Positions 15,711-24,633 are shown, counted from the stretch's first letter. The stretch is 64,000 nucleotides of DNA from Actimicrobium sp034313845 (GCF_034313845.1 NZ_JAVIWN010000001.1); one strand, 5' to 3'. Translations and numbers: made by a program. The notes: generated from the letters alone by a model not told the origin.

Positions 15711-15964
15711 GCGTTTCGGGCAATGACGTCACCAGGAAGGCCAGATCGAACATGTCCGCCATCGTAGTACGACTAATTTGATTAGTCATTTGGACGGCGG
15801 TTTTGTCGCTGATACACTGCGCCCAAAATATTCCTCCCTGAACATCACCCAAGGAAAAGTCATTACGTCGTGAAGCCAGCTTACGTCGAACGCACGACGA
15901 ACTCACGTCGAATACTGCGCGGCCCACCGCGCGCAGCAAGTCACTTTTCAATATGTTCAATCCA
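15711..15964. other. Intergenic region after the insertion site
   Basis: No gene is supported. It contains a perfect palindrome, GACTAAT-ttg-ATTAGTC (15771-15787), of the size of a dimeric repressor site. The palindrome lies downstream of the converging CMD gene, so its target is unclear. Confidence 0.4.
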
Positions 15965-16579
15965 TTATTCCGGGAAGCGCGGCATTTTCTTTGCATACTG
16001 CGGAGCTACGTATTGCGCCACGTTAAGCTGCATGGCCAAAAGCGTGTAATACGCGTTGATGCCGGTCAGATCGACCACACCCTTTTTGCCAAATCGCTTG
16101 TCTGCTCGGGCGAAGGTGGCATCGGACACGCGCTTGTTCTTGTGCAGTTCAGTCGAGAAATCATAGACAATTTCTTCATCTTCGGTCATGCCGGTCGGAC
16201 GACGGCCATCGCCGATTGCATCCGCAACGCTTGCCTTGATGCCGGCTTTAAGTGCAATCGGGTAGTGATAATTCCATTCAAAATCTTGCGACCATTCGCG
16301 TGCAGTGACCAGAATCACCAATTCACTGAGCATATTGCCCAGTGCTGAGTTGAAGCGCAGATAGTCGCCAGTAGAACGGGCCAGCGTCATCACCTGCGGG
16401 CTATGCATCAACGGCTCGAATGGACCAAAGACCGGCATTTTTCGCGCAGTCATAAAATCATCCGCTGCCTTTTTTTGTTCCGCAGTATAGTTTTCTGGCG
16501 CAATGATCGGCAAACGATCCGTTGCGTGAGCGCCGGTTGCCAGAAGGGTGAGCAATAAAGTCGAATAAAGCAATTTCAT
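15965..16579 (-). CDS. Exported carboxymuconolactone decarboxylase-family protein
   Basis: A 204 aa protein with a clear signal peptide (MKLLYSTLLLTLLATGAHA, probable cleavage near residue 19). The rest is an AhpD/CMD-like all-helical domain: ELVILVTAREWSQDFEWNYHYPIALKAG keeps the E-W-x-x-H block of the family. No Cys-x-x-Cys pair of AhpD is present, so peroxidase-type chemistry is unlikely. The periplasmic substrate is unknown. It stands alone on the minus strand between the guaA remnant and queE. Confidence 0.8.
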   Translation of the reverse strand: MKLLYSTLLLTLLATGAHATDRLPIIAPENYTAEQKKAADDFMTARKMPVFGPFEPLMHSPQVMTLARSTGDYLRFNSALGNMLSELVILVTAREWSQDFEWNYHYPIALKAGIKASVADAIGDGRRPTGMTEDEEIVYDFSTELHKNKRVSDATFARADKRFGKKGVVDLTGINAYYTLLAMQLNVAQYVAPQYAKKMPRFPE

Positions 16580-16830
16580 ATCAGTCTCCAGATTTTTCTC
16601 ACTGAAGAAAAATTCTCCAGTTAATTTTGCTGCGGAACAATATCATAAGAAAAGTTTGTGAAAAAACACTTTGGGTGTGGATGATCGACGAGTTCAAGCG
16701 CGGTCCGGATTAACATCGCAACATGGCGCGCTTGCGCTTCCCGCCCTTCCCAATGCAATCTCGGGCACTCGGTTATACTTGCGCGCCCTTGAAGTCCAGT
16801 AGTGAATCGATCCAAAGCGAGGCCAGTGCA
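16580..16830. other. Divergent intergenic region upstream of queE
   Basis: About 250 bp between the divergent CMD and queE genes. A TATACT box at 16774-16779 is a possible -10 element for queE, though no good -35 is seen. No riboswitch-like structure was recognised by eye. Confidence 0.4.
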
Positions 16831-17466
16831 GTGACGTACAGCGTGAAAGAAATCTTCTACACCTTGCAGGGCGAGGGCACCCATGCCGGTCGTCCGGCGG
16901 TGTTTTGCCGCTTTGCCGGGTGCAATCTCTGGAGTGGTCGCGAGAGCGACCGGGCCACTGCGGTTTGCCAGTTCTGTGATACCGATTTTGTCGGCACCGA
17001 TGGTGTGATGGGCGGCAAGTTCGCCGATGCCGCATCATTGGCCTCCACCGTCAACGGGCTGTGGCCGGCTGATTATCCGGCCAGCAAATTCATCGTCATC
17101 ACTGGCGGCGAACCGATGCTGCAACTTGATATCGCGCTGATCGACGCCTTGCACGCGCAAGGTTTCATGATCGCCATCGAGACCAACGGGACCTTGCCGG
17201 TGCCGCCCGAAGTCGACTGGATTTGCGTGAGCCCGAAGATGGGCAGCAAGCTGGTCCAGCGCAGCGGCAACGAATTGAAAGTCGTCATTCCGCAGCTCGG
17301 ACAAGACCTGCTGATGTATGAATCGCTGGATTTCGAACACTTTTATTTACAGCCGATGGATAGTCCGACGGCTGCCCGCAATACCGAACGCGCCATTGAA
17401 CATTGCAAGCGCCACCCGAAGTGGAAGCTGAGCGTGCAAACCCATAAAATTTTACAGATACCGTAA
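16831..17466 (+). CDS. queE: 7-carboxy-7-deazaguanine synthase
   Basis: A 211 aa radical SAM enzyme that turns 6-carboxytetrahydropterin into 7-carboxy-7-deazaguanine in queuosine/preQ0 synthesis. The cluster ligands are Cys-x14-Cys-x2-Cys (CNLWSGRESDRATAVCQFC), the expanded motif known from Burkholderia QueE rather than the plain C-x3-C-x2-C. EIFYTLQGEGTHAGRPAVFCRFAGC, VITGGEPMLQ and SPKMGS are also diagnostic. The GTG at 16831 is chosen from the family's usual N-terminus (TYSVKEIF) and a GAGG site; an ATG at 16723 would add a non-conserved tail. queD starts 4 nt after its stop. Confidence 0.93.
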   Translation: MTYSVKEIFYTLQGEGTHAGRPAVFCRFAGCNLWSGRESDRATAVCQFCDTDFVGTDGVMGGKFADAASLASTVNGLWPADYPASKFIVITGGEPMLQLDIALIDALHAQGFMIAIETNGTLPVPPEVDWICVSPKMGSKLVQRSGNELKVVIPQLGQDLLMYESLDFEHFYLQPMDSPTAARNTERAIEHCKRHPKWKLSVQTHKILQIP

Positions 17467-17470
17467 CGCC

Positions 17471-17917
17471 ATGCTGACCATCACCCGCAAACTAGAATTC
17501 GACGCCGGCCACCGGATCCCCGACCACAAGAGCCAGTGCCGCAACCTGCACGGCCATCGCTACACGCTTGAAATCACGCTCACCGGAGGCGTTGTTGCCG
17601 CTGATGGCGCGTCCGACAATGGCATGATCATGGACTTCTCGGACGTCAAGACACTGGCCAAGCAAGCACTGGTCGATGTCTGGGACCACGCTTTTCTGGT
17701 CTACGAGAAGGACGACGCCGTGCGCGCCTTCCTCGACAGCCTGCCGGACCACAAGACCGTCGTATTGCCGCTGGTGCCAACGGTCGAGAATCTGGCCAGT
17801 ATCGCTTTCGATATCCTCAAGGCGACCTATACCGACAATTTCGGTACCGGCCTGACGCTGCACAAGATCAAGCTCTACGAAACACCAAATTGCTGGGCTG
17901 AAGTCATCCATGGATGA
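17471..17917 (+). CDS. queD: 6-carboxy-5,6,7,8-tetrahydropterin synthase
   Basis: A 148 aa QueD/PTPS-family enzyme making 6-carboxytetrahydropterin from dihydroneopterin triphosphate, the step before QueE. Zinc ligands are His14 (FDAGHRI), His27 and His29 (NLHGHRY), with the catalytic-type Cys23 just before. LVPTVENLASIAFDIL and KLYETPNCWAEV are typical C-terminal blocks. The end overlaps the tadA start by 8 nt, so queE-queD-tadA-ldcA read as one operon. Confidence 0.93.
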   Translation: MLTITRKLEFDAGHRIPDHKSQCRNLHGHRYTLEITLTGGVVAADGASDNGMIMDFSDVKTLAKQALVDVWDHAFLVYEKDDAVRAFLDSLPDHKTVVLPLVPTVENLASIAFDILKATYTDNFGTGLTLHKIKLYETPNCWAEVIHG

Positions 17918-18395
17918 CACGGTCTTCATGCGCCTCGCCATGGACCAGGCGCACAATGCCTGGGCCCTGGGCGAGGTGCCGGTCGGCGCGATTCTAGTGA
18001 AAGACGGGCAGGTCGTCGCGACCGGCTTCAACCAGTCGATCGGCACGCATGATCCGACTGCGCATGCCGAGATCATGGCCTTGCGCGCCGGTGCCACGCT
18101 GCTGGGCAATTACCGGTTGCCCGGTTGCGAATTGTTTGTCACGCTGGAACCCTGCGCGATGTGTGCCGGAGCGATGATGCATGCGCGGCTTGCGCGTGTG
18201 GTCTACGGTGCGAGTGATCCGAAGACCGGTTGTTGCGGTTCGGTGCTCGACCTGTTCGGGCAAGAGAAATTGAATCACCATACCGGCCTGGTCGGTGGCG
18301 TACTGGCCGACGAATGCAGCGCGCTGCTGAAGGATTTTTTTGCCGAACGACGGCTTGCCCAAAAGCCGCTTTCCACCGGAGTTGCCAGTGAATGA
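17910..18395 (+). CDS. tadA: tRNA-specific adenosine deaminase
   Basis: A 161 aa zinc deaminase that converts the wobble adenosine A34 of tRNA-Arg(ACG) to inosine. The zinc site is intact: His52-Ala-Glu54 and Pro-Cys82-x-x-Cys85. GEVPVGAILV, GCCGSVLDLF and the C-terminal LLKDFFAERR are TadA features that separate it from cytidine deaminases. It overlaps both queD and ldcA by 8 nt, indicating translational coupling. Confidence 0.93.
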   Translation: MDDTVFMRLAMDQAHNAWALGEVPVGAILVKDGQVVATGFNQSIGTHDPTAHAEIMALRAGATLLGNYRLPGCELFVTLEPCAMCAGAMMHARLARVVYGASDPKTGCCGSVLDLFGQEKLNHHTGLVGGVLADECSALLKDFFAERRLAQKPLSTGVASE

Positions 18396-19302
18396 GTCAA
18401 CCGGAATCGCCCTGATTGCACCAAGCGGGTATGCCGCTGACACCGACGCCATTGAGCGCGCCATCGTCGGGTTGCAGCAGCAGGGCTACCGCGTGATCCG
18501 CCACTATGCTGCCGAGGAAAGGGAAGAGCGCTTCGCTGCCAGCGATGCCGTGCGCATCGCGCATCTGCATGCGGCCGCCAGCGACCCGGATGTCGAGATC
18601 GTGCTCTCCCTGCGCGGTGGTTACGGTTTGTCGCGCATCCTGCCGCAACTCGACTGGCCAATGCTGGCGGCAAGCGGCAAGCGCTTTGTCGGTCATAGCG
18701 ATTTCACCGCTTTCCAGTTGGGCTTGCTGACGCAAACCGGTGCCGTCAGTTTTGCCGGACCAATGCTGTGCGACGACTTCACGCGTGAGCCGGCGAGCGC
18801 GTTCACGCACGCGCATTTCTGGCAGTGCCTGACCAGTCCTCAAACAGTCCTTCGCGTGGAGCAGGACGACAGCCCCGCCGTCAACACGGCTGGCATTCTG
18901 TGGGGCGGCAATCTGGCGATGGTCGCGCATCTGGTTGGCTCGCCTTACCTGCCACGCATCGAGGGCGGCATCCTGTTCCTTGAAGATATCAACGAGCATC
19001 CATTCCGGGTCGAGCGGATGCTGCTGCAATTGCTCCATGCGGGCGTGCTGGCAACCCAGAGCGCCATCGTGCTGGGTGATTTTTCGGGCTATCGCCTGAG
19101 CGACATCGACAACGGGTTTTGCTTCGCCTCGATGCTGGCACGCTTGCGCGCCACCTTGCCGATGCCGGTGCTGACCGGCCTGCCATTCGGCCACATCGTC
19201 GACAAGGTCACCTTGCCAGTGGGTGCGCCGGCCACGTTGCGCGGCGGCGCGCAGGGCTGGACCTTGTCCGTGGCCGGTTATCCGTTTTTGCCGCAGCGAT
19301 AG
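18388..19302 (+). CDS. ldcA: Muramoyltetrapeptide (LD-) carboxypeptidase, S66 family
   Basis: A 304 aa cytoplasmic peptidase of family S66 that removes the terminal D-Ala from recycled murein tetrapeptide. ALIAPSGY opens the fold; FVGHSDFTAF holds the nucleophile Ser104; LWGGNLAMVAHLVGSPYLP and LFLEDINEHPFRVERML carry the later catalytic Glu and neighbouring residues. The GTG at 18388 has GGAG 8 nt upstream and matches the family N-terminus. It is the last gene of the que-tadA operon. Confidence 0.9.
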   Translation: MNESTGIALIAPSGYAADTDAIERAIVGLQQQGYRVIRHYAAEEREERFAASDAVRIAHLHAAASDPDVEIVLSLRGGYGLSRILPQLDWPMLAASGKRFVGHSDFTAFQLGLLTQTGAVSFAGPMLCDDFTREPASAFTHAHFWQCLTSPQTVLRVEQDDSPAVNTAGILWGGNLAMVAHLVGSPYLPRIEGGILFLEDINEHPFRVERMLLQLLHAGVLATQSAIVLGDFSGYRLSDIDNGFCFASMLARLRATLPMPVLTGLPFGHIVDKVTLPVGAPATLRGGAQGWTLSVAGYPFLPQR

Positions 19303-19372
19303 CGCAAATCTGCTCGCTGCGCAATGGTAAAATGCGGGCCACATTTCAAATACGTTCGTAAGGATTTAATCA

Positions 19373-20977
19373 GTGCTCTCTACCGCTAACATCACGATGC
19401 AGTTCGGCGCCAAGCCATTATTTGAAAACATTTCCGTCAAGTTCGGCGATGGCAACCGTTACGGCCTGATCGGCGCGAACGGCTGCGGCAAATCCACCTT
19501 CATGAAAATCCTTGGCGGCGACCTCGATTCGTCAGCGGGTAACGTCATGCTCGACACCAACGAACGCCTCGGTAAATTGCGCCAGGATCAGTTCGCTTTC
19601 GAGGAAATGCGCGTACTCGATGTCGTCATGATGGGGCACACCGAAATGTGGGCAGCGATGGCCGAGCGTGACGCGATCTACGCGAACCCGGACGCCACCG
19701 ACGACGATTACATGAAAGCCGCCGACCTCGAAGCGCGCTTTGCCGAATACGATGGCTACACGGCCGAAGCCCGTGCCGGCGAATTGCTGCTCGGCGTGGG
19801 CGTATCGATTGACCAGCATCAAGGCCCGATGAGCAACGTCGCCCCCGGCTGGAAATTGCGCGTCTTGCTGGCCCAGGCACTGTTCTCGAATCCGGACATC
19901 CTGCTGCTCGACGAACCAACCAACAACCTCGACATCAACACGATCCGCTGGCTTGAAGATGTGCTCAACGAGCGCAACTCGACCATGATCATCATTTCGC
20001 ATGATCGCCATTTTCTGAACCAGGTCTGCACCCACGTTGCCGACATGGATTACGGCACGCTGAAAGTCTATCCGGGCAATTACGACGACTACATGTTCGC
20101 GTCGTCGCAAGCCCGCGCGCAGCAGTTGTCGGTCAACGCGAAAGCCAAGGACAAGGTCGCCGAACTGCAAGAGTTCGTACGTCGTTTCTCGGCCAACAAA
20201 TCGAAAGCCCGCCAGGCCACCTCGCGCGCCAAGATGATCGACAAGATCAAGGTCGAAGACCTCAAGCCATCGAGCCGGGCCAATCCGTTCGTGCGTTTTG
20301 ACGGCGAAAAGAAACTGCATCGTCAGGCCGTCGAGATCGCCGGTTTGTCAAAGACCTACGACCGCACCCTCTTCAAGAAATTCGACATCATGGTCGAAGC
20401 GGGCGAGCGTATCGCCATCATTGGTGCCAACGGTGCCGGTAAAACTACCTTGTTGCGTTGCATGGGCGGTGCGGAGTTGTGCGGACTCGATGGCGATGCT
20501 GGCAGCAAGATCAAATGGGCCGAGCATGCGAACGTCGGCTACATGCCGCAGGATCCGACCGAAGACTTTGCGACCGACAAGACATTGACCGAATGGATCG
20601 ATCAGTGGACCAAGGAAGGCGATGACGATCAGGCCGTGCGCTCGATTCTCGGCCGCTTGCTGTTTGGCGGCGACGATGTGAAGAAGCCGGTCAAGGTACT
20701 GTCGGGTGGCGAAAAAGGTCGCATGATGTTTGGCAAGCTGATGCTGGGCCGGCATAACGTCTTGCTGATGGATGAGCCGACCAACCACATGGACATGGAA
20801 TCGATCGAGTCGCTCAACGTCGCGCTGGAAAAATATACCGGCACGCTGATCTTCGTCTCGCATGACCGCGAATTCGTCCAGTCGCTGGCCACGCGCATTC
20901 TCGAAGTCAAGGAAAACGAAATCGTCGATTATCAGGGAACGTACGAAAATTATCTGGCTAGCCAGGGTATTGACTAA
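19373..20977 (+). CDS. ybiT: ABC-F family ATPase, YbiT type
   Basis: A 534 aa soluble protein with two ABC domains and no membrane part. Walker A1 is GANGCGKST at residues 34-42 and Walker A2 GANGAGKTT near 353-361. The first signature is the divergent SNVAPGWKLRVLLAQALF typical of YbiT, the second LSGGEKGRM. Both Walker B motifs are DEPTN(N/H). The linker (~245-320) is rich in Lys/Arg and likely contacts ribosomal RNA. ABC-F proteins act on ribosomes stalled in translation; the YbiT role is not settled. The start is GTG at 19373, with AAGGA upstream. A strong terminator follows. Confidence 0.9.
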   Translation: MLSTANITMQFGAKPLFENISVKFGDGNRYGLIGANGCGKSTFMKILGGDLDSSAGNVMLDTNERLGKLRQDQFAFEEMRVLDVVMMGHTEMWAAMAERDAIYANPDATDDDYMKAADLEARFAEYDGYTAEARAGELLLGVGVSIDQHQGPMSNVAPGWKLRVLLAQALFSNPDILLLDEPTNNLDINTIRWLEDVLNERNSTMIIISHDRHFLNQVCTHVADMDYGTLKVYPGNYDDYMFASSQARAQQLSVNAKAKDKVAELQEFVRRFSANKSKARQATSRAKMIDKIKVEDLKPSSRANPFVRFDGEKKLHRQAVEIAGLSKTYDRTLFKKFDIMVEAGERIAIIGANGAGKTTLLRCMGGAELCGLDGDAGSKIKWAEHANVGYMPQDPTEDFATDKTLTEWIDQWTKEGDDDQAVRSILGRLLFGGDDVKKPVKVLSGGEKGRMMFGKLMLGRHNVLLMDEPTNHMDMESIESLNVALEKYTGTLIFVSHDREFVQSLATRILEVKENEIVDYQGTYENYLASQGID

Positions 20978-20998
20978 CGCGTTGTCCGGATCGGTCAA

Positions 20999-21037
20999 CA
21001 CGTAAAAACGGAGCGCAGCGCGCTCCGGTTTTACGTG
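20999..21037. terminator. Bidirectional terminator between ybiT and the alternative oxidase
   Basis: An 18 bp inverted repeat with one mismatch surrounds a 3 nt loop; the arms carry A-rich and T-rich outer ends. It can therefore stop transcription from both converging genes. Confidence 0.85.
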
Positions 21038-21056
21038 TGCGCAATGTGCGCCCGGA

Positions 21057-21671
21057 TCAGCTCAGCTCGTCGGCAAACCGATGATTGACATCACGGTGAC
21101 CGGCCTCGTCAGCACGCACGGCGATGACGACATCACGCAGGCGGGCATCAGGTGGCAGCTTCCAGTATTTGATGGCAATGGCCGGTGCCGGGATGTTCTC
21201 GTGCTCGCCGTTGTCGATGCCCGCCAGGTACTCGGTGTAGCTGTAAAACGCTTCTTCTTCAAAATAGCCGACGATGCGGTGTGCGGTCCTGGCCGAGAAC
21301 AGGTAGATGAAAAAGTACAAGTTGTAAAACACCAGTTGCGTCACAAAAATCACCAGTCGTTCAAAGCCGGTTGGCTTGGCGATTTCAATGAAGGTCATCA
21401 AGTGCATCCGCTCGTTTTCGGCTTCGTCGAGCAGCGTGTGGACCCAGCCGTTGTCGTCTTTGATCAAACGCAAGGCTTTCAGATGCTGAAGCAAGCCGCC
21501 GACCATGCCGGGTACGGCAGCGACAGTTTCCAGTACCACTGCACGGTGGCCATACCGTTTGGCAAAAAACACGTCTGCCAGAAAGCGCAGGAACTTGGTA
21601 AATCTAAAGGCGAAGCGGTCGGACAAACCGCGTGGGTCGTGATGGATAGTGGTGTCTGCAGTGGCGCTCAT
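21057..21671 (-). CDS. aox: Alternative oxidase (cyanide-insensitive diiron quinol oxidase)
   Basis: A 204 aa membrane-bound quinol oxidase of the AOX family, which passes electrons from quinol to oxygen without pumping protons. All diiron ligands are visible: Glu48 in VLETVAAVPG, Glu87 and His90 in NERMHLM, a Glu of the 138-140 run in FEEEAFYSYTEYL, and Glu189 and His192 in RADEAGHRD. The interfacial helices around LIFVTQLVFYNLYFFIYLFSAR match AOX membrane association. Bacterial AOX is scattered in alpha-, beta- and gammaproteobacteria and gives respiration resistant to cyanide or nitric oxide. AGGAAA precedes the ATG. It stands alone; no regulator gene adjoins. Confidence 0.93.
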   Translation of the reverse strand: MSATADTTIHHDPRGLSDRFAFRFTKFLRFLADVFFAKRYGHRAVVLETVAAVPGMVGGLLQHLKALRLIKDDNGWVHTLLDEAENERMHLMTFIEIAKPTGFERLVIFVTQLVFYNLYFFIYLFSARTAHRIVGYFEEEAFYSYTEYLAGIDNGEHENIPAPAIAIKYWKLPPDARLRDVVIAVRADEAGHRDVNHRFADELS

Positions 21672-21931
21672 GGGCTTTCCTGGTGGGTGGGCTGATCAGG
21701 AGGCGACGAACTATGGTCGCGACCTGCCTGATTCGGATTGCAGGATAGCATCGGGTTGGTTGACTCGTTGCCGGTCCAGCCCACATAGCGTGAGTGATAT
21801 TTGCGATACCGTTCGGCATTTCGCCCGGTGCCGCGCCGGTGAGCCTGCAGCAATTGGTGCCATCCCGGGCAAAGCCCATTAAAATGCGGTGGTCCTCTCT
21901 TTTCTCGCCCCTCTTTTTTATCGTCGAATCC

Positions 21932-23071
21932 ATGCCTACGCCAGCCATCCAGACCATCGAATTTGAACGCCCGCAAATGCAATCGGGCACCAGTTGCAGC
22001 GCGCAAGCCTGGGCCCGCGTGCCAGTCACGCCGACACCTGCCGAAAAAGTCGCCTTGAAAGAACGCATCAAGCGCCTGCTGATCGAAAAACAGGCCGTGC
22101 TGGTGGCCCATTATTACGTCGATGCCGACTTGCAGGATCTGGCCGAAGAAACCGGTGGCTGCGTTTCGGACTCACTCGAAATGGCGCGCTTCGGACGCGA
22201 CCATCCGGCCAAAACACTGGTGGTCGCCGGCGTCCGGTTCATGGGCGAAACCGCCAAAATTCTCAGTCCGGAAAAGACCGTGCTGATGCCCGACCTCGAT
22301 GCCACCTGTTCGCTTGATCTGGGTTGCCCGGCCGATGAATTTGCCGCTTTTTGCGATGCCCATCCGGACCGCACCGTGGTGGTCTATGCCAACACCAGTG
22401 CCGCCGTGAAGGCCAGAGCCGACTGGATGGTGACCTCCTCGATCGGGCTCGACATCGTCGCGCACCTGCACGCACAGGGCAAAAAAATCCTGTGGGCACC
22501 GGACAAACATCTTGGCGGCTATATCCAGAAACAGACGGGTGCCGACATGCTGTTGTGGCAGGGATCGTGCCTCGTGCATGACGAGTTCAAGGGCGTCGAA
22601 CTGGAATTGCTGATCAGCGAACATCCGGAGGCGATGGTGCTGGTCCATCCCGAGTCACCCGCTGCGGTGGTGGCGCTGGCTGATGTGGTCGGCTCAACCT
22701 CGCAACTGATCGCCGCGACATTGACACCGGGCGTCGAGTCCTTCATCGTCGCCACCGACAACGGCATCCTGCACAAGATGCGTTTGGCTGCTCCCGGCAA
22801 GACCTTCATCGAAGCGCCGACCGCCGGCAATAGTGCGACGTGCAAGAGCTGTGCGCATTGTCCGTGGATGGCCATGAATGGTTTGCAGAATCTGGCTGAC
22901 GTTCTTGAATCGTTGGGTAACACGATCGATGTCGATCCTGTCATCAGCACCAAGGCCAAAGTCTGCATCGACCGCATGCTTGATTTTGCCGCGCAAAAGA
23001 AAGCCAACGTGCGGCCGTCTGCCGACCTCGCGCAGGAACAGCAACTTTTTTCAGGGATTGGACCAGCATGA
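21932..23071 (+). CDS. nadA: Quinolinate synthase
   Basis: A 379 aa [4Fe-4S] enzyme that condenses iminoaspartate with dihydroxyacetone phosphate to quinolinate, the second step of de novo NAD synthesis. Cluster cysteines lie in the ATCSLDLGCPAD region, the mid-chain block, and CKSCAHCPWMAMN near the C-terminus. VAHYYVDADLQDLAEETGG and FMGETAKIL are hallmark motifs. The ATG at 21932 follows the family length; the upstream frame to 21794 lacks conservation. It overlaps nadC by 4 nt (ATGA). Confidence 0.94.
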   Translation: MPTPAIQTIEFERPQMQSGTSCSAQAWARVPVTPTPAEKVALKERIKRLLIEKQAVLVAHYYVDADLQDLAEETGGCVSDSLEMARFGRDHPAKTLVVAGVRFMGETAKILSPEKTVLMPDLDATCSLDLGCPADEFAAFCDAHPDRTVVVYANTSAAVKARADWMVTSSIGLDIVAHLHAQGKKILWAPDKHLGGYIQKQTGADMLLWQGSCLVHDEFKGVELELLISEHPEAMVLVHPESPAAVVALADVVGSTSQLIAATLTPGVESFIVATDNGILHKMRLAAPGKTFIEAPTAGNSATCKSCAHCPWMAMNGLQNLADVLESLGNTIDVDPVISTKAKVCIDRMLDFAAQKKANVRPSADLAQEQQLFSGIGPA

Positions 23072-23931
23072 GTAACCTCGTCAATCCGTTCGCGCCTTTC
23101 GAGCCTGCGCTGGTCGCCGCGCTGAACGCTAATGTTGCGCTGGCACTGGAAGAAGATGTCGGCAGCGGTGACGTCACCGGCTTGCTGGTACCCGACGAGG
23201 CAATCGTGCAAGCGCGTGTGATCGTGCGCGAGGTAGCGGTGCTGTGCGGCGCACCGTGGTTCGAGGCGGTGATGACGCAACTGGATGCGCGCATCCGTAT
23301 CGACTGGCATTACAACGAAGGCGAATTGATGCGGGCTGACAGCGTGGTTTGCCAGATCGAAGCACCGGCGCGGGCGTTGCTGACGGGCGAACGCAGCGCA
23401 CTGAATTTCTTGCAGATGATGTCCGGCGTAGCCAGCCAGACCCGGCGCTACGTCCATCTGGTCGCCGGTACCCCCGCCGGTATTCTTGATACCCGCAAGA
23501 CCTTGCCCGGCCTGCGGCTCGCGCAAAAATATGCGGTGCGGGTCGGTGGCGGGGCGAACCAGCGACTGGCCTTGTATGACGGCATCCTGATCAAGGAAAA
23601 CCATATTGCCGCTGCAGGTGGCGTGCGGCTGGCGATGGAAAAAGCCTTTGCGTTGAACGCCGGCGTGACGATACAGATCGAGGTCGAATCGATCGATCAG
23701 TTGAAGGAAGCGCTGGCGGCGGGTGCGCGCTCGGTATTGCTGGATAATTTTTCGCTGGAGCAGATGCGTGAAGCTGTCGTGCTCACCTCCGGCGCTGCAT
23801 TGCTGGAGGCGTCGGGCGGGATCAATTTTGATACCGTGCGTGCGATTAGCGAAACCGGTGTGGACCGGATCTCGATTGGTAGTCTGACCAAGGATGTACG
23901 GGCGACGGATTATTCGTTGCGGATTATCTAG
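23068..23931 (+). CDS. nadC: Nicotinate-nucleotide pyrophosphorylase (carboxylating)
   Basis: A 287 aa quinolinate phosphoribosyltransferase that makes nicotinate mononucleotide from quinolinate and PRPP. Diagnostic blocks: LEEDVGSGDVTG, GERSALNFLQMMSGVAS, LDTRKTLPGLRLAQKYAV, GGGANQRLALYDGILIKENH and the C-terminal ISIGSLTKD. It is translationally coupled to nadA. nadB lies 1.2 kb downstream but converges, so it is a separate transcript. A REP-like hairpin starts 8 nt after the stop. Confidence 0.94.
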   Translation: MSNLVNPFAPFEPALVAALNANVALALEEDVGSGDVTGLLVPDEAIVQARVIVREVAVLCGAPWFEAVMTQLDARIRIDWHYNEGELMRADSVVCQIEAPARALLTGERSALNFLQMMSGVASQTRRYVHLVAGTPAGILDTRKTLPGLRLAQKYAVRVGGGANQRLALYDGILIKENHIAAAGGVRLAMEKAFALNAGVTIQIEVESIDQLKEALAAGARSVLLDNFSLEQMREAVVLTSGAALLEASGGINFDTVRAISETGVDRISIGSLTKDVRATDYSLRII

Positions 23932-23938
23932 TGCATTC

Positions 23939-23965
23939 GGTGCAATGCCCTTCGGTTATTGCACC
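23939..23965 (+). repeat. REP-like hairpin repeat, copy 1
   Basis: GGTGCAAT and ATTGCACC arms flank an 11 nt centre (GCCCTTCGGTT), followed by CTAC. The same element recurs at 25103, 28251 (inverted), 28636 (inverted) and, degenerate, at 28183 and 40798, always between genes. It resembles the short interspersed palindromes of betaproteobacteria. Confidence 0.8.
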
Positions 23966-24132
23966 CTACCTGACTGCGCTATCTAGCCGATATCGTGGTG
24001 CTCCTCACTCGACGCTACTCGTCCAGTAGCGACCGCTGAGCAACCCGGGAGAAATCCTTGGTGAGCTATTTTTTCCTAATGGTGTGGGCATCCCTCGATC
24101 AACCATCTGCACATCTATGCCATGATGGCACC

Positions 24133-24633
24133 ATGAAAATACTCTTGCGTTTATTCGGACTTCTTCATGGCTTGATGGCGTGTCTGTTTGCCTGCGCTGC
24201 GCTCATGCTGATTGCCATTGCTGCCCATATGGGATGGTTGGCCGTCGTGGGTACTTGGGACCGGGCTGCAGCGCAGGCAGTTATCGGGGCGCTAGGGATA
24301 TTGACAGTCGCCGTCGTCGCTCTGCAAATCGCCGAAACGATCATTGAAGAAGAGGTCATTCGCGACGCCGACATCAGCGCTCCGACCAGGGTTCGCCGAT
24401 TTTTGTCACGGTTCCTGGTGGTCATTGTGGTGTCGCTGTCCATTGAAGGCTTGGTCGCCACCTTCAAAGCGCAAGAAGATCCCATACAACTCATGTACGC
24501 CGCCAGCATGTTGGTGGGAGTCGGCGTGCTGCTGGCTTCGTGGGGACTATTCATATACCTCAACCGCTCGGCCGAGGAATTGGAACCGGGGGCAATGGAA
24601 GATGCAAAGCGCGAAGACCACAAGGTTGGGTAG
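24133..24633 (+). CDS. Hypothetical four-helix membrane protein
   Basis: A 166 aa protein of unknown function with four hydrophobic segments: about residues 3-34, 42-65, 90-112 and 122-143. The C-terminus is acidic and charged (SAEELEPGAMEDAKREDHKVG), probably cytoplasmic. The ATG at 24133 is a compromise: TTG 24058 or GTG 24061 would add 24-25 residues and have GGGAG upstream. It overlaps the next small gene by 32 nt, and the two sit between two REP-like repeats in the same orientation. No family was recognised. Confidence 0.6.
   Translation: MKILLRLFGLLHGLMACLFACAALMLIAIAAHMGWLAVVGTWDRAAAQAVIGALGILTVAVVALQIAETIIEEEVIRDADISAPTRVRRFLSRFLVVIVVSLSIEGLVATFKAQEDPIQLMYAASMLVGVGVLLASWGLFIYLNRSAEELEPGAMEDAKREDHKVG

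Noticed and set aside
15104..15996. Overlapping minus-strand frames near the element end, first considered as an integrase remnant
   Set aside because: No tyrosine recombinase motifs (R..H-x-x-R..Y) could be found, and the sequence is better explained as an attachment region with the guaA tail.
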